From NCBI RefSeq assembly GCF_014648095.1, contig NZ_BMQL01000001.1:505513-569512 (forward strand): a stretch of 64,000 nucleotides of DNA, written 5' to 3'. Below are positions 28,123-41,543 of this stretch, in pieces. This DNA comes from Deinococcus ruber (GTDB lineage: Bacteria; Deinococcota; Deinococci; Deinococcales; Deinococcaceae). Position 1 is the stretch's first letter; each line of letters starts with the position of its first letter. Under the pieces are notes generated by a model. It made no database searches, was not told the origin of the DNA, and saw only the letters and a program-made list of their open reading frames with translations. A program made the position numbers and the translations under genes.

Positions 28123-28590
28123 ATGACCAGCGAAACCAGACCCGTTTTTCAGAAGCCGACCGACGCCGAGCTGCGCGAGCGCCTGACTCCGGCGCAGTAT
28201 CAGGTGACGCAGCACGAGGGCACCGAGCGGGCCTTTACAGGCGAGTACTGGGACCACACCGAAGACGGCATTTATGTGGACGTGGTGTCGGGCGAGCCGC
28301 TGTTTTCCAGCCTCGATAAATACGACGCCGGCTGCGGCTGGCCCAGCTTTACCCGGCCCATCCAGAAGGCAAGCCTGACCGAGAACACCGATTACAAGAT
28401 CGGCTACGCCCGCACGGAAGTGCGTTCCCCGCTGGCCGACTCGCACCTGGGCCACGTCTTCCCCGATGGCCCGCAGGCACAGGGCGGGCTGCGGTACTGC
28501 ATCAATTCGGCGGCCCTGCGCTTCGTACCTGTTTCCGAGCTGGACGCACAGGGCTACGGCGAGTATCTGCCGATGTTCCAGCAGCGCTGA
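28123..28590 (+). CDS. msrB: Peptide methionine-R-sulfoxide reductase
   Basis: It reduces the R-epimer of methionine sulfoxide in proteins. The 155-residue enzyme has [14 protein letters not shown], the substrate-side [17 protein letters not shown], and the catalytic cysteine in [13 protein letters not shown] (about residue 126). The two CxxC zinc pairs of the zinc-binding form are missing (SGEPLFSS in place of the first), so this is the zinc-free type. GCGWPSF provides a candidate resolving cysteine. The ATG at 28123 is supported by a TACACT box 6 nt upstream. It is divergent from the Met-tail protein gene. Confidence 0.96.
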   Translation: MTSETRPVFQKPTDAELRERLTPAQYQVTQHEGTERAFTGEYWDHTEDGIYVDVVSGEPLFSSLDKYDAGCGWPSFTRPIQKASLTENTDYKIGYARTEVRSPLADSHLGHVFPDGPQAQGGLRYCINSAALRFVPVSELDAQGYGEYLPMFQQR

Positions 28591-28661
28591 CAACGGGCAC
28601 GCACGTTGAAGGGCAGGTCAGGGAAGAACCCGGCCTGCCCTTCCCTTTTGCCTTTTCCGCT

Positions 28662-29141
<480 letters not shown>

Positions 29142-29149
29142 TTGCGGGC

Positions 29150-29155
29150 AGTCTA
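29150..29155 (-). promoter_or_regulatory. -10 box of leaderless DUF420 gene
   Basis: On the minus strand TAGACT is followed by 8 nt and the ATG at 29141. Confidence 0.45.
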
Positions 29156-29428
29156 GAGGGCACACGGCGCGGGCGCGAGAGTCAAAGGTCACAGACAGGA
29201 AAGGGAGTGGAGGTGCAGCTCCTCTCAGGCCGGACAGCTCCGGGGACAAACGTACAACCGCAGCGCATGTGCTGGCGGTTAGAATTCAGAAGACTTGACC
29301 CGGTTTTTGGTGTGACCAGGACGTGAGCCGCCAACAGCCGGTGCGTGTGCAGGGCGGGCGGCACGGAGGTGGTGCAGTGTGAAGTGGTGCAGTTTGAGTG
29401 GGCAGAGCAGGACAAAGGGGCCGGGGGC

Positions 29429-30451
29429 GTGAACAGCAGCGCAGTTCCGAAAGTGAAAGCCGACAGCGCCGGACAGCCGGGCCGGGTCGGGCGACTGCTG
29501 CCCGCACTGGCCTGGACAGCCCTGGGATACAACGTCCTGGTAATTTTATGGGGCGCGTTCGTGCGGATCAGTGGTTCGGGGGCCGGGTGCGGTGAACACT
29601 GGCCGCTGTGCAACGGGGTGGCGCTGCCAGTTTCTCCGACGCTGCACACCATCATCGAGTTTTCCCACCGCCTGACCAGTGGCCTGTCGGGCCTGCTCGC
29701 CATCGGGCTGGTCGGGCTGGCCTTATTCCGCAGTCCGAAAGGGCATCCGGTTCGTACCGGCGCTCTCCTCTCGCTGCTGCTCATTATTTTTGAAGGGCTG
29801 GTGGGCGGCGTGCAGGTGCTGCTGGGCCTGACCGCCACCAGCACCAATCCGGCACGCGGCTTTGTTCAGGGCGTGCATCTGGCGAACACCTTCGCGCTGC
29901 TGGGAGCGCTGCTGCTCACGGCGGTGTGGGCGTCGGGCGGGCCGAGACTGCGCCTGAAGGGACAGGGGGTGCTGGGCTGGCTGGCCGGCACCGGGCTGGT
30001 ACTGATGCTCATTCTGGGCATGGCCGGAGCCGTCACCGCGCTGGGCGACCTGCTGTTCACGCCCACCGGCATGACGCCGCTCGACACCGTGCGTCAGGAC
30101 TTCTCGCTGAGCGCCAGCATCATCCAGAATCTGCGGGTGGTGCATCCCATTCTCGCGCTGGGTGTCAGTGCATATCTGTTCTGGTTCGCGGGTCTGGTGG
30201 GAACACGGCAAAGTGTGTCGGGCAGCATGCTCCAGCCGCGCCGCTGGAAAATCTCACTGCACGCCATCATCGCGTTGCAGATTCTGGCAGGCGTGCTGAA
30301 CGTGATTCTGAAAGCGCCCGGCTGGATGCAGATGCTGCATCTGTTTCTGGCCTGCGTGATGTGGCTGGGCGTGGTCATGCTGTGCTATTCGGCACTGGTG
30401 GGCCGCCCCGCCCCCCAGACCACCGCGCTCCCACAGGGGGTACATGTATGA
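29429..30451 (+). CDS. ctaA: Heme A synthase (COX15/CtaA)
   Basis: It oxidises the C8 methyl of heme O to a formyl group, giving heme A for the aa3-type oxidase. The 340-residue membrane protein has eight predicted helices and the conserved pairs of heme ligands: FSHRLTSG (about 77-84), [19 protein letters not shown] and [25 protein letters not shown] supplies the extracellular cysteine pair of type 2 CtaA. The GTG start at 29429 follows an AAAGGGG purine tract. A TAGAAT box at 29280 could give a leader of about 137 bases. It overlaps ctaB by ATGA. Confidence 0.94.
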   Translation: MNSSAVPKVKADSAGQPGRVGRLLPALAWTALGYNVLVILWGAFVRISGSGAGCGEHWPLCNGVALPVSPTLHTIIEFSHRLTSGLSGLLAIGLVGLALFRSPKGHPVRTGALLSLLLIIFEGLVGGVQVLLGLTATSTNPARGFVQGVHLANTFALLGALLLTAVWASGGPRLRLKGQGVLGWLAGTGLVLMLILGMAGAVTALGDLLFTPTGMTPLDTVRQDFSLSASIIQNLRVVHPILALGVSAYLFWFAGLVGTRQSVSGSMLQPRRWKISLHAIIALQILAGVLNVILKAPGWMQMLHLFLACVMWLGVVMLCYSALVGRPAPQTTALPQGVHV

Positions 30452-31362
30452 CCGCCACTCCAACCTCCGTTCTTCCGCGTGTGCGGGCCACCTGGCGCGA
30501 TTATCTGGCCCTGACCAAACCCAAGGTCATCAGTCTGCTGCTGTTCACCACCCTCACCGCCATGATCATGGCGCAGCGCGGGTGGCCCGGCCTGACCCTG
30601 ATGCTGGTGGTGGCTCTGGCGGGCTACGCCTCGGCGGGGTCGGCGGGCGTGTTCAACATGGTGATCGACCGAGACATCGACCTGAAGATGAAACGCACCG
30701 CCGGGCGGCCCACCAGCAGCGGCCTGATCAGCACCCACAGCGCCGCTCTGTTCGGAGCCACGCTTCAGATTCTGTCGTTCGTGGCGCTGTGGGTGTGGGC
30801 CACACCCCTGAGCGCCTGGATGAGTCTGGCAGGCTTCGTGACGTACGTGGGCGTGTATACCCTGTGGCTGAAGCGGCGCACCTGGCACAACATCGTGCTG
30901 GGCGGGGCTGCGGGCTGCTTTCCCCCGCTGGTCGGCTGGGCCGCCGTCACCGGAGACCTGAACCTGTTCGCGTGGTTCCTGTTCGCCATCATCTTTTTCT
31001 GGACACCTGCCCACTTCTGGGCGCTCGCCCTAATGATCAAGGACGAATACCGCGAGGTCGGCATTCCGATGCTGCCGGTGGTACACGGCGACCGACTGAC
31101 GGTGGCGCAGGTGTGGCTGTACAGCATCTATACCGTGGTGCTGACCATTCTGCCGTTCACCTTCCGCGAGGTGAGCTGGCTGTACCTGGGCGTGGCAGTG
31201 GTGGCGGGCGGCTGGCTACTGCGGCTGGCGTGGCGGCTGTACAAACCGGTGATGGCCGGGCAGCCTGCCACGCGTAAGATGGCCGTTCCGCTGTACCTGT
31301 ACAGCATGCTGTATCTGGCGATTTTGTTTCTGGCCGGCGCGATTGACCGCAGCTTTCTGTAA
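30448..31362 (+). CDS. ctaB: Protoheme IX farnesyltransferase (heme O synthase)
   Basis: It adds a farnesyl group to protoheme to make heme O, the substrate of CtaA. The 304-residue UbiA-type prenyltransferase has the first aspartate motif [19 protein letters not shown] (about 69-87), [27 protein letters not shown], and the second motif [20 protein letters not shown]. Nine membrane helices are expected. The ATG at 30448 overlaps the ctaA stop (ATGA) and has an AGGGGG ribosome site, so ctaA-ctaB are translationally coupled. Confidence 0.97.
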   Translation: MTATPTSVLPRVRATWRDYLALTKPKVISLLLFTTLTAMIMAQRGWPGLTLMLVVALAGYASAGSAGVFNMVIDRDIDLKMKRTAGRPTSSGLISTHSAALFGATLQILSFVALWVWATPLSAWMSLAGFVTYVGVYTLWLKRRTWHNIVLGGAAGCFPPLVGWAAVTGDLNLFAWFLFAIIFFWTPAHFWALALMIKDEYREVGIPMLPVVHGDRLTVAQVWLYSIYTVVLTILPFTFREVSWLYLGVAVVAGGWLLRLAWRLYKPVMAGQPATRKMAVPLYLYSMLYLAILFLAGAIDRSFL

Positions 31363-31480
31363 GCTGAAGCAGGATTGCCACGTCAGTGCCGGATTTTCTG
31401 ACCGCCCAGGGACTTCGTTCCCATCACAGCTGCGCCCCCGAGCGCTTAAACTATGTCCGATCAAGAAGAAAGGAGTGAAG

Positions 31481-32593
31481 TTGAACACCCCACCACGCCG
31501 CGCAAAACGTTCGTTCGCCTCAGCCGCCCCCCTGCTGCTGCTGGCCTCAGCTTCTGTCGCCTCTGCCGCCCAGACGCTCTCGATAGGCGATATGCACTCG
31601 TCCTACAACCGCAACATCTGGTGGATGAGTGTGGCCGTCATCGTCATGGCGATCCTGATTTTTATCGGGGTCAGCTACGCGCTGTTCTACACCGTCAACA
31701 AGTTCCGCGAAGACAAGCACACCGCCGAACCCGACCAGTTCCACGGCAATAACCGCCTGGAACAGCTGCTGATCGGCGTCCCGGTCATCATCGTGACCAT
31801 CATCACGATTCTGGCCGCCCGCACGATGGCCATCGTCAACCCGACGCCTGCCGACGCACTGCACGTGAACGTGACCGGAGCGCAGTTCTGGTGGGCCTTC
31901 GAGTATCCCGATACCCCTGTCACGGGCGGCACGGTCAACGTTACCAACGGCAATGAGCTGGTCATTCCCGCCGGACGTCAGGTCGCGGTCACGGTCACGG
32001 CCAAAGACGTGATTCACGCGTTCTGGGCACCCAACCTGGGCGGTCAGCGCGACGCCATTCCCGGCAGCAAGAAGACCTTCCAGATCGACACCGATCAGCC
32101 GGGCGTGTATCAGGGCAACTGCACGGTGCTGTGCGGCGCTTCGCACGCCAACATGCGCTTCAAGGTGGTGGCGCTGCCCAAGGCGCAGTACGACGCCTTC
32201 ATCGCCGGAGCGCAGGCATACAAGGCTCCCGCGCCCGCCAACTCCAGCGAGCAGAACGGCTACAACATCTTCATGCAGGGCAAGGCCAGCGCTGCCGCCG
32301 CCCCCTGCGCCAGTTGCCACCGCATTCAGGGCACTCCGGCAGCGGGCGCAGTCGGCCCCGACCTCAGCTATTTCGGCAGCCGCAACACCCTGGGCGCAGG
32401 CATCTGGGAAGGAAAGGCGCGTGAAGCCCACATCCAGCCCTGGATCAAGAACTGCCCCAGCGTCAAGCCCGGCTGCCTGATGCCCGTCTACGAGAAGCTG
32501 AGCGATACCGATCTGGCCGACCTCGAAGCCTATCTGCTGTCGCTGAAGCTGCCCGAGAGTGCGGCCTACTGGGGCAAGGTGCCCGTCCGTTAA
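31481..32593 (+). CDS. ctaC: Cytochrome c oxidase subunit II fused to a cytochrome c domain (caa3 type)
   Basis: It accepts electrons at the CuA centre. The 370-residue protein has a signal peptide ([13 protein letters not shown]), two membrane helices, and a cupredoxin domain with CuA ligands in [11 protein letters not shown] and [14 protein letters not shown]-terminal c-type heme domain follows (CASCH at about 277-281, with methionine ligand in [11 protein letters not shown]). This is the caa3 arrangement, which takes electrons without a separate cytochrome. The start is TTG at 31481, 6 nt after a strong AGGAG; an overlapping GTG is the alternative. ctaD follows 28 bases later. Confidence 0.95.
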   Translation: MNTPPRRAKRSFASAAPLLLLASASVASAAQTLSIGDMHSSYNRNIWWMSVAVIVMAILIFIGVSYALFYTVNKFREDKHTAEPDQFHGNNRLEQLLIGVPVIIVTIITILAARTMAIVNPTPADALHVNVTGAQFWWAFEYPDTPVTGGTVNVTNGNELVIPAGRQVAVTVTAKDVIHAFWAPNLGGQRDAIPGSKKTFQIDTDQPGVYQGNCTVLCGASHANMRFKVVALPKAQYDAFIAGAQAYKAPAPANSSEQNGYNIFMQGKASAAAAPCASCHRIQGTPAAGAVGPDLSYFGSRNTLGAGIWEGKAREAHIQPWIKNCPSVKPGCLMPVYEKLSDTDLADLEAYLLSLKLPESAAYWGKVPVR

Positions 32594-32621
32594 TCGTCAG
32601 CCTGGAACATAAGGAGAAGCA

Positions 32622-35054
<2,433 letters not shown>

Positions 35055-35174
35055 TCCCTGCCCTTCTGGGCCGAGCAGAGCGAGAAGGGAACGAAGAAGG
35101 CCGGGAACGAAGTGGACATCTCAGCGCTTTTCTGAGGTGTTCACGGAACGGACAGACTTCGCACCCACACAGAT

Positions 35175-35200
35175 CCACTCCTTCGGGGGTGGGTTTTTTT
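35175..35200 (+). terminator. Rho-independent terminator of the cta operon
   Basis: CCACTCC pairs with GGGGTGG (one T-G pair) around a TTCG tetraloop and is followed by GTTTTTTT. It lies 120 bases after ctaD and just before the end of the convergent regulator gene. Confidence 0.85.
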
Positions 35201-35891
35201 ATGGCCCACCCAGGCTCCGCAGCGCCGCCTCGTCCACGATCCTTACCGTGCGGCGTTCCAGCGAAATGAAGCCCTGCCGGTAAAACTCGCCCAGTTTGCG
35301 GCTGACCAGCTCCGGCACGGTGTTCAGGTGGGCCGCGAGTTCAGAATTGGTGGGCAGCAGCAAGGTCGTTCCGGGCGGCGCATGCTCTAACAGAAGGCGG
35401 GCCAGCCGCGCATTCAGATCGCTGAACAGCAGGTCGTCGAAACGCTCCAGCAGCTCGACGTGCCGCTTTGCAAAGTGGGCGATGACCGCCTGAGCCAGCG
35501 CCGGAGACTGCGCGGTTTGGTGGCGCACTGCCTCGGCGCTCAGAGTCAGCACGCCTGCATCTTCCAGCGCCGCAGCACTGGCGGAATACCGGGCGTTGTC
35601 CACGAACACGCTGACACCCGACACCATCTGCCGGGGGCCGCTGAGGTGCAGCACCACCTCGCGCTGACCGTGTGCTGCCAGTTTAGAAACCTTCAGCCAG
35701 CCCGACTCGACCACATAAAGGTGTGTTGCCGCGTCTCCCTGATGAAAGAGCACGTCGCCCCGGCGCAGCGTTCGCAGCCGCGCCAGCTCTGCCAGTGCCT
35801 GCACATCGGCAGCGGGGGCCGCCTGAAACAGGGCGCTCAGTCTTAGGAGGTGGGCGGCTCGCTCGGATGACACGCCGCTAGTGTGGCACAC
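35199..35891 (-). CDS. CRP/FNR-family transcriptional regulator
   Basis: The 230-residue protein has a cyclic-nucleotide-binding-type beta barrel (about 15-125: LRRGDVLFHQGDAATHLYVVESGWLKVSK), a long dimer helix, and a C-terminal winged helix (TNSELAAHLNTVPELVSRKLGEFYRQGFISL). The phosphate-binding cassette of true cAMP receptors (GELAL) is replaced by SGVSVFVDNARYSASAAAL, so the ligand is probably not cAMP. There are no N-terminal FNR cluster cysteines. The GTG start at 35891 lies three bases after the ferredoxin stop; another GTG at 35873 is possible. It may control the neighbouring respiratory genes. Confidence 0.88.
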   Translation of the reverse strand: MCHTSGVSSERAAHLLRLSALFQAAPAADVQALAELARLRTLRRGDVLFHQGDAATHLYVVESGWLKVSKLAAHGQREVVLHLSGPRQMVSGVSVFVDNARYSASAAALEDAGVLTLSAEAVRHQTAQSPALAQAVIAHFAKRHVELLERFDDLLFSDLNARLARLLLEHAPPGTTLLLPTNSELAAHLNTVPELVSRKLGEFYRQGFISLERRTVRIVDEAALRSLGGP

Positions 35892-35894
35892 CGC

Positions 35895-36131
35895 TCAGCT
35901 CTCAAAAAAAGCGCGGTTGAAGTGCAGCGCTGCCGAGTGTTCCGCCGGAAGGTCGATGTCGGCAAAGATCGCTTCCACCGGGCAGGCCGTGACGCAGGCA
36001 CCGCAGTCGATGCAGTCGTCAGGGTTGATCACGAACTGTTCGCCCGCATCGTAAATGCAGTCGCAGGGGCAGACTTCACGGCAGGCACCATCTTTAAAGC
36101 CAGCGCAGCGGGAGGTAATTACGTAGGCCAT
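35895..36131 (-). CDS. Ferredoxin, two-cluster (7Fe/8Fe) type
   Basis: The 78-residue electron carrier has an N-terminal cluster region CAGFKDGACREVCPCDCIYD (about 9-28) and the classical CxxCxxCxxxCP motif CIDCGACVTACP (about 40-51). The first set, with its long spacing, suggests a 3Fe-4S or 4Fe-4S cluster as in FdxA-type ferredoxins. The acidic tail ends at NRAFFES. The ATG at 36131 is the family start (MAYVI). It is co-directional and nearly contiguous with the CRP/FNR gene, and divergent from the SCO1 gene. Confidence 0.93.
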   Translation of the reverse strand: MAYVITSRCAGFKDGACREVCPCDCIYDAGEQFVINPDDCIDCGACVTACPVEAIFADIDLPAEHSAALHFNRAFFES

Positions 36132-36209
36132 GCGCTCAGCTTGCTGCGGGCGAGCCGGACGCGCCATGACCTGAGTCAAGGAGGGACACCCGGCCCGCCC
36201 GCCTGCCGC

Positions 36210-36215
36210 TAGAAT
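36210..36215 (+). promoter_or_regulatory. -10 box of leaderless SCO1-family gene
   Basis: TAGAAT is followed by 6 nt (TTCGGT) and the ATG at 36222. Confidence 0.55.
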
Positions 36216-36221
36216 TTCGGT

Positions 36222-36806
36222 ATGAAAGCGCTGACGGCCCTGCTGCTGACCCTCGCGGCCATCATGGGCGGCGTGCTGGCTTACCGCACGTACGCGCCTG
36301 CCGCCCTGCACGGCACCGCCCTCGACACGCCCCACCCCCTGAGCCGGGTCGAACTGCTGCGCGACGACGGCGACCGCATCAATCTGGCGGATTCTGGCGG
36401 CAAACGGCGGCTGATCTTCTTCGGCTACACCAAATGCCCCGATATCTGCCCCGCCACCCTGGGCGTGCTGGCCCGCGCCTGGGACACCCTAAATGCCGAT
36501 CAGCAGGCGAAACTGGAAGTGCAGCTCATCAGCGTCGATCCGGCATTTGATCGCCCCGCCGTGCTGCGCCGCTACCTGGATGCCTTCAGCAGCTCATTTC
36601 GGGGGTTCACGGGCACGCTGGCCGATATCGGGGCCGCCGAGAAATCGCTGTATGTGTACGCCGCTGGCGGCACCACGCCCGGCACGCTGATTCACGGCGA
36701 CGGCGTGGCGCTCGTAGACGAGCAGAGCCGCTTCGTGCGGGTCTACGACAATGCAGCAGTTACCCAGGGCGAGCTGACCGCCGATCTGCCGAAGCTGCTG
36801 CAGTAA
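36222..36806 (+). CDS. SCO1/SenC-family copper chaperone
   Basis: It delivers copper to CuA of the cytochrome oxidase or acts as a thiol reductant. The 194-residue protein has one N-terminal membrane anchor (ALTALLLTLAAIMGGVLAY) and an extracytoplasmic thioredoxin fold. The copper site is present: CPDIC (about 73-77, in FFGYTKCPDICPATLG) and the distal histidine in GTLIHGDGVALVDEQ. It sits close to the caa3 oxidase genes, consistent with CuA assembly. Confidence 0.94.
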   Translation: MKALTALLLTLAAIMGGVLAYRTYAPAALHGTALDTPHPLSRVELLRDDGDRINLADSGGKRRLIFFGYTKCPDICPATLGVLARAWDTLNADQQAKLEVQLISVDPAFDRPAVLRRYLDAFSSSFRGFTGTLADIGAAEKSLYVYAAGGTTPGTLIHGDGVALVDEQSRFVRVYDNAAVTQGELTADLPKLLQ

Positions 36807-36820
36807 GCGGTAAAGAGGCG

Positions 36821-36919
36821 TGTAGCCTGTCACTTGTGGCCTGTGGGAAAGGCCCAGCTATCTTGCCGCGCTCCTCGATTCCTGGCTGTTCCGACACGCT
36901 ACAAGCCACGCACCACAAG
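36821..36919. repeat. Inverted TGTAGC / CTTGTGG repeats between SCO1 and ruvB
   Basis: TGTAGC (36821) and GCTACA (36898), plus CTTGTGG (36833) and CCACAAG (36913), are complementary pairs in interleaved order. The 160-base gap otherwise holds the ruvB promoter. The pairs could fold as alternative hairpins; nothing else is seen. Confidence 0.3.
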
Positions 36920-36931
36920 CTAAAAACCCGC

Positions 36932-36960
36932 TTCCCATTTTTTCGTAAATAGCATAATAT
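36932..36960 (+). promoter_or_regulatory. ruvB promoter with degenerate RDRM-like palindrome
   Basis: TTCCCA (36932-36937) and TAATAT (36955-36960) are 17 nt apart, and the -10 box ends 6 nt before the ATG. Bases 36941-36957 match the Deinococcus radiation/desiccation response motif (TTATGTCATTGACATAA) at 11 of 17 positions, with the CATAA end intact. The site would overlap the -10 box, where the repressor DdrO could act. The match is imperfect. Confidence 0.4.
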
Positions 36961-36966
36961 ACCCGT

Positions 36967-37965
<999 letters not shown>

Positions 37966-38026
37966 AAACGCCTGTCAGGGGCGCTTCTGTGCTTCCTCAC
38001 CTGTAGCCCAGCCCCTGCTCATGCTC

Positions 38027-38032
38027 TATACT
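38027..38032 (+). promoter_or_regulatory. -10 box upstream of the lipoprotein esterase gene
   Basis: TATACT lies 40 bases before the ATG at 38073, which has its own AGGGGG ribosome site. The -35 region is not clear. Confidence 0.35.
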
Positions 38033-38072
38033 CCCTGTACCAAATCCAATCTTTGAGAATTTCAGGGGGAAT

Positions 38073-39359
38073 ATGAAAAACCGCGCCCTGATCGGCCTCG
38101 CGCTGGTCACTGTTACTGCAACGCTGTCTGCCTGCTCGACGGCCACGCCTACCCCGCCCACCGTCAGCCAGCGGCTTCAGACGGCGGCCACGGCAAAAGG
38201 TGTGACCGATCTGAATATCGTGACCCGAACCGACGGCGGCCTGAACGTGACCGGCAAGCTGAGCGGCAATCCCTTTGCGCTGCGGGTTCCGGCCAACTGG
38301 AACGGTTCGAGCGTGCTGAATGCACACGGCTACGTGCTGCCCAGCCAGACAGAGACCGTTCCCGACCCCGCCACCGACCCCAGCATCGGGCTGCTGACCA
38401 CGGTGTACAGCCAGGGTTATCTGGCAGCCAACACGGCGTATGCCAAAACTGGGTACGCCGTCAAGGAAGGCATTGCCGCCAACAAAGCGCTGCGTGACTT
38501 TCTGGAAGCGGCAGGCAGCAAGAGCGAGTACATCACCGGCATTTCGATGGGCGGAAACATCGTGGTGGGTCTGGTCGAGAAGTACCCCAGCGACTTCGCC
38601 GGAGCCATGCCTTACTGCGGCGTGGTGGCGGGCTGGCGAGCCGAAGAACGCTTCCTGCTCGACTTCCGGGTGGTCTATGACTACTTCACCAAGGGCACGG
38701 CCTACGCCCTGCCCGGCAACGGTGACGCCGTTACCTACCGCGCCGACTACACCTATGCGGCAGTGCAGGCCAGTGTCGGTGGGCTGTTTACTGCCGCCGC
38801 CAAGGGCAGCACCGCCGCGCTCGGCATCATCGGGCAGGTCAGCAAGGTCACGGGCGTTCCTGCCGATGTCATCAGCTTCATCACGCCGCTCGCCAGCAGC
38901 AGCTACGGGCTTCAGGATTACCTGAGCACCACCGGGGGCAACGGCTACAGCAACGCCACCAAGCTGTACACCGGCAGCGCCGACGACGTGGCCCTGAATG
39001 CCGGTGTGGAGCGCATCGCCGCGACCTCGGCAGGCAGCACCTACCTCGACGCCAATTACACGCCGACCGGCAAGTTCACCGCCAAGATGCTGAGCTTCCA
39101 CAACACCTCCGATCCACTGGTGCCCTACAGCTTCGAGCCGGAATTTGCCGGAATCGTGGCAGCGGCTGGCAACAGCGCCAATCTGGTGCAGCAGACGGTT
39201 GACGCCAACCCGGTCAATGCGGCCAATCCTTCGGCAGGCGGTCCCACGCACTGCTACTTCACGCCCACTCAGGTTTCGGCGGCGTGGAACGAGCTGCGCG
39301 GCTGGGTCGAACAGGGCGTCAAGCCCCTCGACGGCGCGAACATCACCGCTGTCAAATAA
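38073..39359 (+). CDS. Lipoprotein alpha/beta-hydrolase (esterase/lipase-like)
   Basis: The 428-residue exported protein has a lipobox (ATLSACSTATPT, cysteine about residue 21). The hydrolase fold shows an HGYVLPSQ oxyanion-type turn, the nucleophile elbow ITGISMGGNIVVGL (serine about 158), acid FHNTSDPLVPYSFEPEF, and histidine PTHCYFTP. All three triad members are present and in order. The size and cap region (about 180-300) resemble secreted esterases and the tannase/PHB-depolymerase group, but no substrate can be named. An AGGGGG ribosome site precedes the ATG. It is monocistronic with a downstream terminator. Confidence 0.85.
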   Translation: MKNRALIGLALVTVTATLSACSTATPTPPTVSQRLQTAATAKGVTDLNIVTRTDGGLNVTGKLSGNPFALRVPANWNGSSVLNAHGYVLPSQTETVPDPATDPSIGLLTTVYSQGYLAANTAYAKTGYAVKEGIAANKALRDFLEAAGSKSEYITGISMGGNIVVGLVEKYPSDFAGAMPYCGVVAGWRAEERFLLDFRVVYDYFTKGTAYALPGNGDAVTYRADYTYAAVQASVGGLFTAAAKGSTAALGIIGQVSKVTGVPADVISFITPLASSSYGLQDYLSTTGGNGYSNATKLYTGSADDVALNAGVERIAATSAGSTYLDANYTPTGKFTAKMLSFHNTSDPLVPYSFEPEFAGIVAAAGNSANLVQQTVDANPVNAANPSAGGPTHCYFTPTQVSAAWNELRGWVEQGVKPLDGANITAVK

Positions 39360-39392
39360 CCCCGCCCGCTCACCCTTCTTCGACCTCCCCTC

Positions 39393-39423
39393 CCCGGCCC
39401 CCTGCGGTGCCGGGTGATTTTTT
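39393..39423 (+). terminator. Terminator after the lipoprotein esterase gene
   Basis: CCCGGC (39393-39398) pairs with GCCGGG (39409-39414), followed by TGATTTTTT. Confidence 0.6.
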
Positions 39424-39571
39424 GCGCGTTCCAGACAGCATTGTTGTATTGCCGCACTCTTTGACGGTTCCGTCTGGCGTAGACTGGAGTACTGTCCCGG
39501 AGGCCCGCTCTGTCTGCGTGGGTCATGAAGGAAGCACTGACAGCACAGGGAAGCCGAGGAGGTGAAATCCG

Positions 39572-39598
39572 GTGGGAAGCACGCGAAATGGGAAGTAA
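39572..39598 (+). other. Possible 8-codon leader ORF overlapping the dnaG start
   Basis: A perfect AGGAGGTG (39558-39565) is placed 6 nt before a GTG that opens a short frame (GTG GGA AGC ACG CGA AAT GGG AAG TAA). Its stop lies just inside dnaG. The dnaG ATG itself has only a weaker GGGAAG. The arrangement suggests translational coupling, but could be chance. Confidence 0.35.
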
Positions 39599-41393
39599 AG
39601 AAGAGATTCGTGACCGCATCAATATTGCCGATGTGATCGGGGAATACGTGCAGCTTTCTCCCGCCGGACGGGGCCGCCTGAAGGGACTGTGCCCGTTTCA
39701 CAAGGAGAAGTCGCCCAGTTTTCAGGTCGATACCGAACAGGGCTACTTCTACTGCTTCGGCTGCAAAGCGGGCGGCGACATGTTCAGCTTCGTGCAGCGT
39801 CAGGAAAACCTGAGCTTCGGCGACGCTCTGAAGAAGCTGGCCGAGAAAGCGGGCGTGACGGTCGAGACGCGCTACGGCGAGAAGACCTCACGCGACCTGT
39901 ACGACGTGAACGCGTTTGCCCTCAGCTATTTCCGCGAGCACCTGCCGGGGCCGGGGCTGGACTACTTCCGGCGGCGCGGCCTGACCGACGCCACCATCGA
40001 AAGGTTTGAACTGGGCTACGCGCCGGACGGCTGGGACGGACTGCTGAGCCGCGCCCGCACCCGTGGCCTGACCGAGCGACAACTGCTGGAAGCGGGGCTG
40101 CTGAGCGAGAATGTCGAGTCGGGGCGGGTGTACGACCGTTTCCGGGGCCGCGTCATTTTCCCGATCCGCGACCACCTAGGGCGGCTGACCGGATTCGGCG
40201 GCAGGGTACTGGGCGACGAAAAGCCCAAGTATCTGAACACCCCCGAAACCGAAGCCTTCAAAAAGGGTGAGCTGCTGTACGGGCTGAATCTGGCCCGCGA
40301 GGCGTTGCGGCAGCCGGGCAGCGTTCCTGCTGGCAGCGAACAGGCAAAGGGCGGCGCAGCAGAGCTGATCGTGGTGGAAGGCTATATGGACGTGATCGCC
40401 ATGCATCAGGCGGGCTTCGTGGGCGCGGTGGCGACGCTGGGCACCGCCCTGACCGCCGAGCATGCCACGCTGCTTTCACGGCTGGGCGTGGGCGGCCTGA
40501 GCCTGATGTTCGACCACGATCAGGCCGGGCTGAAGGCCACACTGTCGGGGCTGGATCAGGTGATCGGCTCGCGCTTCCGGGTGCGGGCGTGCAGCGTGCC
40601 CAACGGCAAAGACCCCGCCGACGCGGTGATGAGCGGGCCGGACGGGGTGGCAGCGGTGCGCCGCGCCCTGGCAGCAGGCGTCGATGAGGCACAGTTCCGG
40701 GTGAAGGCCGCCATCGAAAAGCACGGCAAGGACACCCGCGACGGGAAGCGGCAAGTTCTCATGGAACTGCTGCCGAGACTTCAGCAGGGCGACATTCTGG
40801 ATGAGGGATCGGCACGCATCAGAGACGTGGTGTGCGACGAACTGGACATCGAACCCGTCGTGCTGCTCGACTGGCTGAGGAGCAAAGCCAAACGCAAGAC
40901 CCTGACCGATACCCACATGGTCGCCATGACGGTGGGGCGCGGCGAGGAAGGGCACGAGCTGGCGCTGCTGCGACAGATTCTGGTCGATCCGACGCTGCTC
41001 GCCAAGCTGGACGGACAGACGCCGTGGCGCAATCAGATGGTGAGCAAGGTGATGCTGGCCGCCCAGGGAGCGAGCAGCCCGGAAGCGATTGTCGAACTGT
41101 TCCGGGGGCAACCCGAAGAGGCGCTGCTGATCCGGCTGCTGTTCGAGGGCCGCGACCCCGGCACCCTGGGCCGCAGCAACACCGAGCAGTATGAACAGAA
41201 GGTGCAGGGCTACGCTGCCGCTGCCGTCGACGATATCGCGGTGGGCCTGACCATCGACTCGCTGCGGAGCGAAGTAGACCTGCTGAAAACCCAGATCAAG
41301 ACCGCCGCGCCTGCCGAGCAGATGGACATCCTGCGGCAGATTCAGGAGCTTCAGCGGGCCATCGAAGCCGAGAAACGCACGCGCCGCAACTGA
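39588..41393 (+). CDS. dnaG: DNA primase DnaG
   Basis: It makes RNA primers for replication. The 601-residue protein has the CHC2 zinc domain at the start ([26 protein letters not shown]). The RNA polymerase/TOPRIM domain shows [29 protein letters not shown] and [12 protein letters not shown]. The C-terminal helical domain for DnaB binding ends [18 protein letters not shown] chose the ATG at 39588 ([17 protein letters not shown]) as it matches the family start; an in-frame ATG 63 bases upstream would add an unconserved tail. The strong ribosome site upstream fits a different short frame. Confidence 0.97.
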   Translation: MGSKEEIRDRINIADVIGEYVQLSPAGRGRLKGLCPFHKEKSPSFQVDTEQGYFYCFGCKAGGDMFSFVQRQENLSFGDALKKLAEKAGVTVETRYGEKTSRDLYDVNAFALSYFREHLPGPGLDYFRRRGLTDATIERFELGYAPDGWDGLLSRARTRGLTERQLLEAGLLSENVESGRVYDRFRGRVIFPIRDHLGRLTGFGGRVLGDEKPKYLNTPETEAFKKGELLYGLNLAREALRQPGSVPAGSEQAKGGAAELIVVEGYMDVIAMHQAGFVGAVATLGTALTAEHATLLSRLGVGGLSLMFDHDQAGLKATLSGLDQVIGSRFRVRACSVPNGKDPADAVMSGPDGVAAVRRALAAGVDEAQFRVKAAIEKHGKDTRDGKRQVLMELLPRLQQGDILDEGSARIRDVVCDELDIEPVVLLDWLRSKAKRKTLTDTHMVAMTVGRGEEGHELALLRQILVDPTLLAKLDGQTPWRNQMVSKVMLAAQGASSPEAIVELFRGQPEEALLIRLLFEGRDPGTLGRSNTEQYEQKVQGYAAAAVDDIAVGLTIDSLRSEVDLLKTQIKTAAPAEQMDILRQIQELQRAIEAEKRTRRN

Positions 41394-41531
41394 GGACAGC
41401 CCTGCCTGTGTAGGAAATATGGCAGAGCTTTAAGTCTCAGAGAGGGCGCGGGGCGTTCTCCCGGGTGTTCGCGCTTCTGGAACAGACCCACTCTTTCCCC
41501 CTTCGGCAGAACTTTGTCAGAGTAGGCCCGC

Positions 41532-41537
41532 TAAGAT
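41532..41537 (+). promoter_or_regulatory. -10 box of leaderless DUF11-like gene
   Basis: TAAGAT is followed by 6 nt (TGGCCT) and the ATG at 41544. Confidence 0.5.
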
Positions 41538-41543
41538 TGGCCT

